From Sycobia sp. Sy_11 (taxonomy: Eukaryota; Arthropoda; Insecta; Hymenoptera; Epichrysomallidae): a stretch of DNA of 64,000 nucleotides. The stretch lies in NCBI GenBank assembly GCA_018907035.1, contig JACCIC010000141.1, forward strand, positions 46,001 through 110,000. Reading direction: 5' to 3'. Under the pieces are notes generated by a model. That model worked only from the letters and a program-made list of their open reading frames with translations, searched no databases and was not told the origin of the DNA. The position numbers and the translations under genes were made by a program. This document shows, piece by piece, positions 12,287 to 64,000 of the stretch (positions within the stretch are counted from its first letter, which is position 1; each line of letters opens with the position of its first letter).

Positions 12287-12687
12287 TTAAATAGTATAAA
12301 CAATTTTCGAGAACTAATAATATATTAATGAATAAAAATTAAACAGAATAATCATAAAATATTTTGTACCGATTAGGAGAAGCTTTACAAATCACATAGC
12401 AAACTTGTACACACGATTCCACCTAATAAATTCACAAAGTAGCCTCATGCTCTCATATTTAAAGCAATGTAGTATTACTTATATAATAATAAATAAAATA
12501 ATATAATAATAAGGTATTTCAAAGTTAATAATATCATTTTGGTAATATATAATATTTTTAAATATCAAAATAGATAGAAATTAGTTGTAGAATGTAAATA
12601 CGAATCATTTGTGAATAAATTGTAATATTTTTATTATATATTATTAATATTAATTTTTTATTCAAATAAAATCTTTGGTTCACGTAC

Positions 12688-63998
<51,311 letters not shown>

Positions 63999-64000
63999 TA

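Overview
The window looks like nuclear DNA of an insect. It is AT-rich, holds one host gene split by very long introns, and is packed with mariner, piggyBac, Ty3/gypsy, Penelope-like and non-LTR elements plus many (TA)n and (CT)n arrays. A hymenopteran, perhaps an ant, is the best guess, from the GDH protein and a TTAGG-type run at the tail of a non-LTR element. This is inference from recall; no search was run.

The one confident host gene is mitochondrial glutamate dehydrogenase (Gdh) on the minus strand. Seven coding exons run from the start codon at 63,998 down to 12,688, and all junctions are GT-AG and phase-consistent. They encode 511 residues. The last 40 or so residues normal for the family were not found and probably lie on an exon beyond position 1. 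An unspliced end at the seventh exon would add nine residues and stop. Everything else between 12.7 and 63.6 kb sits in Gdh introns of 1.1 to 17 kb.

Layout: 1-12.6 kb (downstream of exon 7): a deleted gypsy element, a mariner fragment, repeat family B, a 0.69-kb near-perfect palindrome, and a piggyBac-type MITE. 14.1-21.2 kb: a SINE, an intact mariner, repeat family A. 21.4-28.7 kb: a Tc1-type MITE and simple repeats. 28.9-38.5 kb: a gypsy relic, a second intact mariner inverted to the first, a Penelope-like RT fragment invaded by another mariner relic, and a gypsy copy with a SINE inside its integrase. 38.7-55.9 kb: piggyBac remains, a dead mariner, a complete but decayed LTR retrotransposon, repeats A+B side by side, a non-LTR element and a third SINE. 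56.1-63.6 kb: a 61-bp minisatellite, a third mariner of the first family type and a piggyBac relic.

The most unusual items are the long palindrome, a tRNA-derived SINE family whose 5' head is repeated in inverted form near its 3' end, the matching piggyBac autonomous end and MITE, and the unclassified A/B repeat. No operon, CRISPR array or rRNA gene is present.
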